Source of the DNA: an uncultured Collinsella sp.
GTDB lineage: Bacteria > Actinomycetota > Coriobacteriia > Coriobacteriales > Coriobacteriaceae
Assembly: GCA_902478875.1 (NCBI GenBank)
Contig: CABSMZ010000013.1
Coordinates: forward strand, 1 to 22,211
Reading direction: 5' to 3'
Length of the DNA stretch: 22,211 nt
Shown piece after piece: positions 20,210 to 22,211 of the stretch. How positions within the stretch are numbered: the first letter of the stretch is position 1; every line of letters begins with the position of its first letter. The position numbers were made by a program, and so were the translations under genes. The notes below the pieces were generated by a model, which was not told where the DNA came from, searched no databases, and saw only the letters and a list, made by a program, of their open reading frames with translations.

Positions 20210-22211
20210 CTACAGCGTCATGTTTGGATCGGCGTCGACGTCGAACGGCGAGATTTCACCTCGGTCGAATTTACGGCGGGCGACCTCCGCGATCATGGCA
20301 GCGTTGTCGGTGCATGCCGAAAGAGGCGGCACCGTCACGCGGATGCCCTGGCGTCCGAGCTTCTTGATCATCATCTCGCGCAGATGCGGGTTGGCCGAGA
20401 CGCCGCCGCCGATGCAGTATTCCTTGCATCCGGTAGCGTGCAGTGCGTTTTTGGCCTTCTTGTACTGCACGTCAAAGACAGCTGCCTCAAACGAAGCCGC
20501 CAGATCGGGAAGGTGAATCGTGCGCCCGGCCTTGGTCTCTTGCTCGATGTAGAGCGTCACCGCCGTCTTGAGGCCCGAAAGCGAGAAGCGGTAGTCCCCC
20601 CTGCTGTTAAGCGCACGGGGGAAATCGATCGCCTTGGGGTTGCCCGTCTCGGCCAGCTTAGAGATGATGGGGCCACCGGGATAGCCCAGGCCCAGCGCCT
20701 TGGCCACCTTGTCGAAGGCCTCGCCCACGGCGTCGTCGAGCGTCTCACCGAGCACCTCGTAGTCGCCCCACGCCTTCACGTGCACGAGCATGGTGTGCCC
20801 GCCCGAGACAAGCGTGAAGATGAACGGCGGCTTGAGGTCGGGCTGCGCCAGCAGGTTGGCAAACAGGTGCCCCTCCAGATGGTTGACGCACACGAGCGGC
20901 TTGCCAGCAGCGTAGGCAAAGCCCTTGGCGAAGGCGACGCCAACCACGAGCGCGCCCACCAGGCCCGGACCCTGCGTCACGCCCACGGCGGCAAGCTCAC
21001 TTGGTGCAATAGCTCCGCCCGTAAGGCCCAGCGATGCTGCGGCATCCTCGAGCGCCGCATCCACGACACTCACAATCACCTCAACGTGCTTGCGCGAGGC
21101 GATTTCGGGCACCACGCCGCCAAAACGGGCATGGAAATCAATCTGCGTCGACACCTGGTTGGCCAGCATATTGCCATCCGCATCGATAATCGCCACGGCC
21201 GTCTCGTCGCAGGAACTCTCGATAGCGAGCACTAGGCGGCGGCGTTCAATTTCGGCACGCTCCCCCTCGGAGCGCCCGGGCGCAGGCAGCGGCCATACGC
21301 GCTGCTCTGCCGCCGTCGGCTCGGGCGAAGCATTGTCGACCGGAAGCACGAGGGGCAGCGGAGCCGTCATGACGATGGCATCCTTGCCGGCACCGTAGTA
21401 GCCACGGCGACGACCCGCCTCGGTAAAGCCCAGGGCGGCATAGAGTGCAATTGCGCCCTCGTTGCCGTCCTCAACCTCAAGCGAAGCCGTGGTGCAGCCG
21501 AGCATCTGCGCGTCATAGCTCACGTGCGACAGAAGCTTGCGGGCGATACCCTCACGGCGATGAGTCGGATCGACGGCAACGTCCATAATCTGCACGTCCC
21601 CGTCGACGACCATGCCGCCGGCAAGACCCAGCAACTGACCGTCGTCGTGCGCCACCCACCAGCTACGCGGAGCGGCAACGTCCTCGCCCAGCTCGGACAA
21701 GAACATGCCCGGCGTCCACGCCTCGTGTCCGGCGCCTTCAAAGCAGGCGGTCTCCAGTGCGCTCGCGCCCTCGGCATCCGCCGCGCCCATGGGACGGAAC
21801 TGCAGATGACGACCGGCGAGCTCATCGGCAACGCCCGTAATTTCGCTCTGCGCACTCTCGGCAAGACCAAGACGCTTGCGCTCGTTTTCCTCGGCATCCG
21901 AAAGGCGCGTGTAAATCGGCAGGACGCGAGCCGGATCGCCGTCACCCGCAGCGTGCGCGAGCAGCAAGCCCTCGCCCGAAGGCCACCACAGGTCGCGCTC
22001 CACGCAGCGGGCGATCTCGTCCTCACCCAGCAGCTTGCCATAGCGCACGAGACCGTCGCCGGTCAGCTGAACCTGGTCCCAGTCCGCTGCTTGGCGCCAC
22101 TCATCGAGCGCCACGGCGGCCTTGACCACGTGTTCGCGCTCAAATTGACGCTCGGGGCCCTCATCGACCAGCATATACAGCGCCGGATATACCTCACCGC
22201 GCATAGCATCT
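20210..22211 (-). CDS. TsaB-RimI-TsaD fusion protein, 5' end outside the window
   Basis: Partial gene: the frame stays open to the window edge. The first Met (22204) lies inside the conserved TsaB segment DAMRGEVYPALY, so it is not the start. Numbering from that Met: residues 1-~130 are the C-terminal part of TsaB (VQLTGDGLVRYGKLLG). Residues ~134-283 are a GNAT acetyltransferase of RimI type, with acetyl-CoA loop RREGIA and LEVEDGNEGAIALYAALGF. Residues ~327-664 are a full TsaD (AIESSCDETAVAI; metal ligands His442 and His446 in NHLEGHLFA; VSGGHTMLVHV; GGGVSANPHLRE; CTDNAAMIA). TsaB and TsaD form the complex making N6-threonylcarbamoyladenosine-37 in ANN-decoding tRNAs; RimI acetylates ribosomal protein S18 N-termini. 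One chain enforces 1:1 TsaB:TsaD. Domain assignment is confident. Confidence 0.95.
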   Translation of the reverse strand, partial: DAMRGEVYPALYMLVDEGPERQFEREHVVKAAVALDEWRQAADWDQVQLTGDGLVRYGKLLGEDEIARCVERDLWWPSGEGLLLAHAAGDGDPARVLPIYTRLSDAEENERKRLGLAESAQSEITGVADELAGRHLQFRPMGAADAEGASALETACFEGAGHEAWTPGMFLSELGEDVAAPRSWWVAHDDGQLLGLAGGMVVDGDVQIMDVAVDPTHRREGIARKLLSHVSYDAQMLGCTTASLEVEDGNEGAIALYAALGFTEAGRRRGYYGAGKDAIVMTAPLPLVLPVDNASPEPTAAEQRVWPLPAPGRSEGERAEIERRRLVLAIESSCDETAVAIIDADGNMLANQVSTQIDFHARFGGVVPEIASRKHVEVIVSVVDAALEDAAASLGLTGGAIAPSELAAVGVTQGPGLVGALVVGVAFAKGFAYAAGKPLVCVNHLEGHLFANLLAQPDLKPPFIFTLVSGGHTMLVHVKAWGDYEVLGETLDDAVGEAFDKVAKALGLGYPGGPIISKLAETGNPKAIDFPRALNSRGDYRFSLSGLKTAVTLYIEQETKAGRTIHLPDLAASFEAAVFDVQYKKAKNALHATGCKEYCIGGGVSANPHLREMMIKKLGRQGIRVTVPPLSACTDNAAMIAEVARRKFDRGEISPFDVDADPNMTL

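Overview
The window is high-GC bacterial DNA, most probably from a gut actinobacterium of class Coriobacteriia, with Collinsella or a close relative as best guess. This rests on remembered gene content and protein style (a TsaB-RimI-TsaD fusion, a CwlM-like protein, a starch/glycogen locus), not on a search. Twelve protein genes, one leader-peptide ORF and one tRNA gene are supported.

1-12531 is an alpha-glucan / sugar-uptake region. malQ and glgP (+) encode the cytoplasmic maltodextrin/glycogen-degrading pair. Convergent to them is a four-gene carbohydrate ABC transporter operon (-): binding lipoprotein, two permeases, ATPase. Next come a GntR/UTRA regulator of TreR type (-) and, divergent from it, a PTS EIICB of the alpha-glucoside/maltose family fused to a Cof-type HAD phosphatase (+). 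Four sites fitting TTGTWTRAAC lie in the control regions of the ABC operon, the regulator and the PTS gene, so one repressor may control both uptake routes. The gap between glgP and the ABC operon holds an ordered array of six 15-bp repeats in alternating orientation.

12532-14870 carries a polyprenyl diphosphate synthase, a cytoplasmic CwlM-like protein with peptidoglycan-binding domains, and tRNA-Gln(UUG) with its terminator.

14871-22211 runs on the minus strand: a lone Toprim (JetD/DUF2220-like) protein with a very long charged linker, a CstA-family transporter, and the 3' part of a tsaB-rimI-tsaD fusion that runs off the window end. The gaps contain two striking non-coding systems. The first is a leader in front of cstA with a sigma-70-type promoter, an operator-like dyad, a short ORF ending in Ile-Ile-Ser-Val-Val-Ile-Ile, competing hairpins and an intrinsic terminator. 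It looks like a branched-chain amino-acid attenuator, an unexpected control for a CstA transporter. The second is three copies of a ~136-nt nested hairpin element. Its loop sequences are conserved, while its stems differ between copies but stay paired by compensatory changes, as expected of a structured RNA or a selected DNA hairpin.
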